Assembly: GCA_964496505.1 (NCBI GenBank)
Contig: CAZBZV010000004.1
Coordinates: forward strand, 34,148-98,147
DNA: 64,000 nucleotides
Reading direction: 5' to 3'
From: JAABVY01 sp964496505
Lineage (GTDB): Bacteria > Zixibacteria > MSB-5A5 > JAABVY01
In this document: in pieces, positions 63,947 to 64,000 of the stretch
Position numbering within the stretch: the stretch's first letter is position 1
Layout: each line of letters begins with the position of its first letter
Notes under the pieces: model-generated
Told to the model about the DNA's origin: nothing
Seen by the model: the letters and a program-made list of their open reading frames with translations, nothing else
Databases searched by the model: none
Made by a program: the position numbers and the translations under genes

Positions 63947-64000
63947 TTAGAACGGACAGCAATCGCCGCCAAGACCATCCCATGATCCAGGTGAGCAATC
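63947..64000 (-). CDS. Partial dockerin-protein C-terminus at window edge
   Basis: The last 17 codons of a leftward gene are visible: DCSPGSWDGLGGDCCPF then stop. This matches the tail of the 58,852 subtilase (DCAPGAPMWGGNDCCEF), including the CC pair, so a third protein of this secreted family begins beyond the window. The gene body is unseen. Confidence 0.6.
   Translation of the reverse strand, partial: DCSPGSWDGLGGDCCPF

Overview
The window joins a temperate-phage-like element, which carries a complete type I-C CRISPR-Cas system, to ordinary chromosomal genes. The host looks like a member of the FCB superphylum; candidate division Zixibacteria or a close relative is my best guess. The reasons are secreted proteins with dockerin-type calcium repeats, a C-terminal PNPFNP/FlgD-like sorting domain, a hemE-hemN-hemH-hemG cluster, and moderate G+C. 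This assignment is inference from protein style, not from a marker gene.

Positions 1 to about 25,000 are a leftward phage module. From the regulatory end it runs: AbrB-like protein, excisionase-like HTH, small membrane protein, putative annealing protein, a fused SbcD-SbcC (Mre11-Rad50) protein, many small proteins, a nucleotidyltransferase, a HerA/DUF87-type ATPase, a Gp37/Gp68 protein, a patatin-like lipase, a large ParB-like protein, a replication initiator with a DnaC-like loader, RusA, a small HTH protein, a second ParB-like protein, a Mom-like DNA modification protein, a tRNA-Gly-like gene, terminase small and large subunits, portal, and a partial next gene. Tail genes would lie left of position 1. 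Many genes overlap by a few bases, as in phage operons.

Positions 25,000 to 39,850 run rightward: a phage-type repressor with divergent promoters at about 25,045, four unrecognised cargo genes, a hairpin-rich 630-base non-coding stretch, cas3-cas5-cas8c-cas7-cas4-cas1-cas2, a 26-repeat CRISPR array, and a tyrosine integrase whose end faces the 3' end of a tRNA-Met gene. This arrangement puts the whole CRISPR-Cas system between repressor and integrase, so it is most simply read as prophage cargo.

Positions 40,300 to 64,000 are chromosomal: glutamate dehydrogenase with a structured leader; two PEP/pyruvate-binding ATP-grasp proteins, one fused to a nucleotidyltransferase domain; a phosphoesterase; a leftward heme operon; a primary-type sigma factor gene interrupted by one in-frame TAG; an HtrA protease; a divergent GH35-like glycosidase; a secreted protein with a C-terminal sorting domain; and two secreted subtilases with dockerin repeats plus the end of a third similar protein at the window edge.
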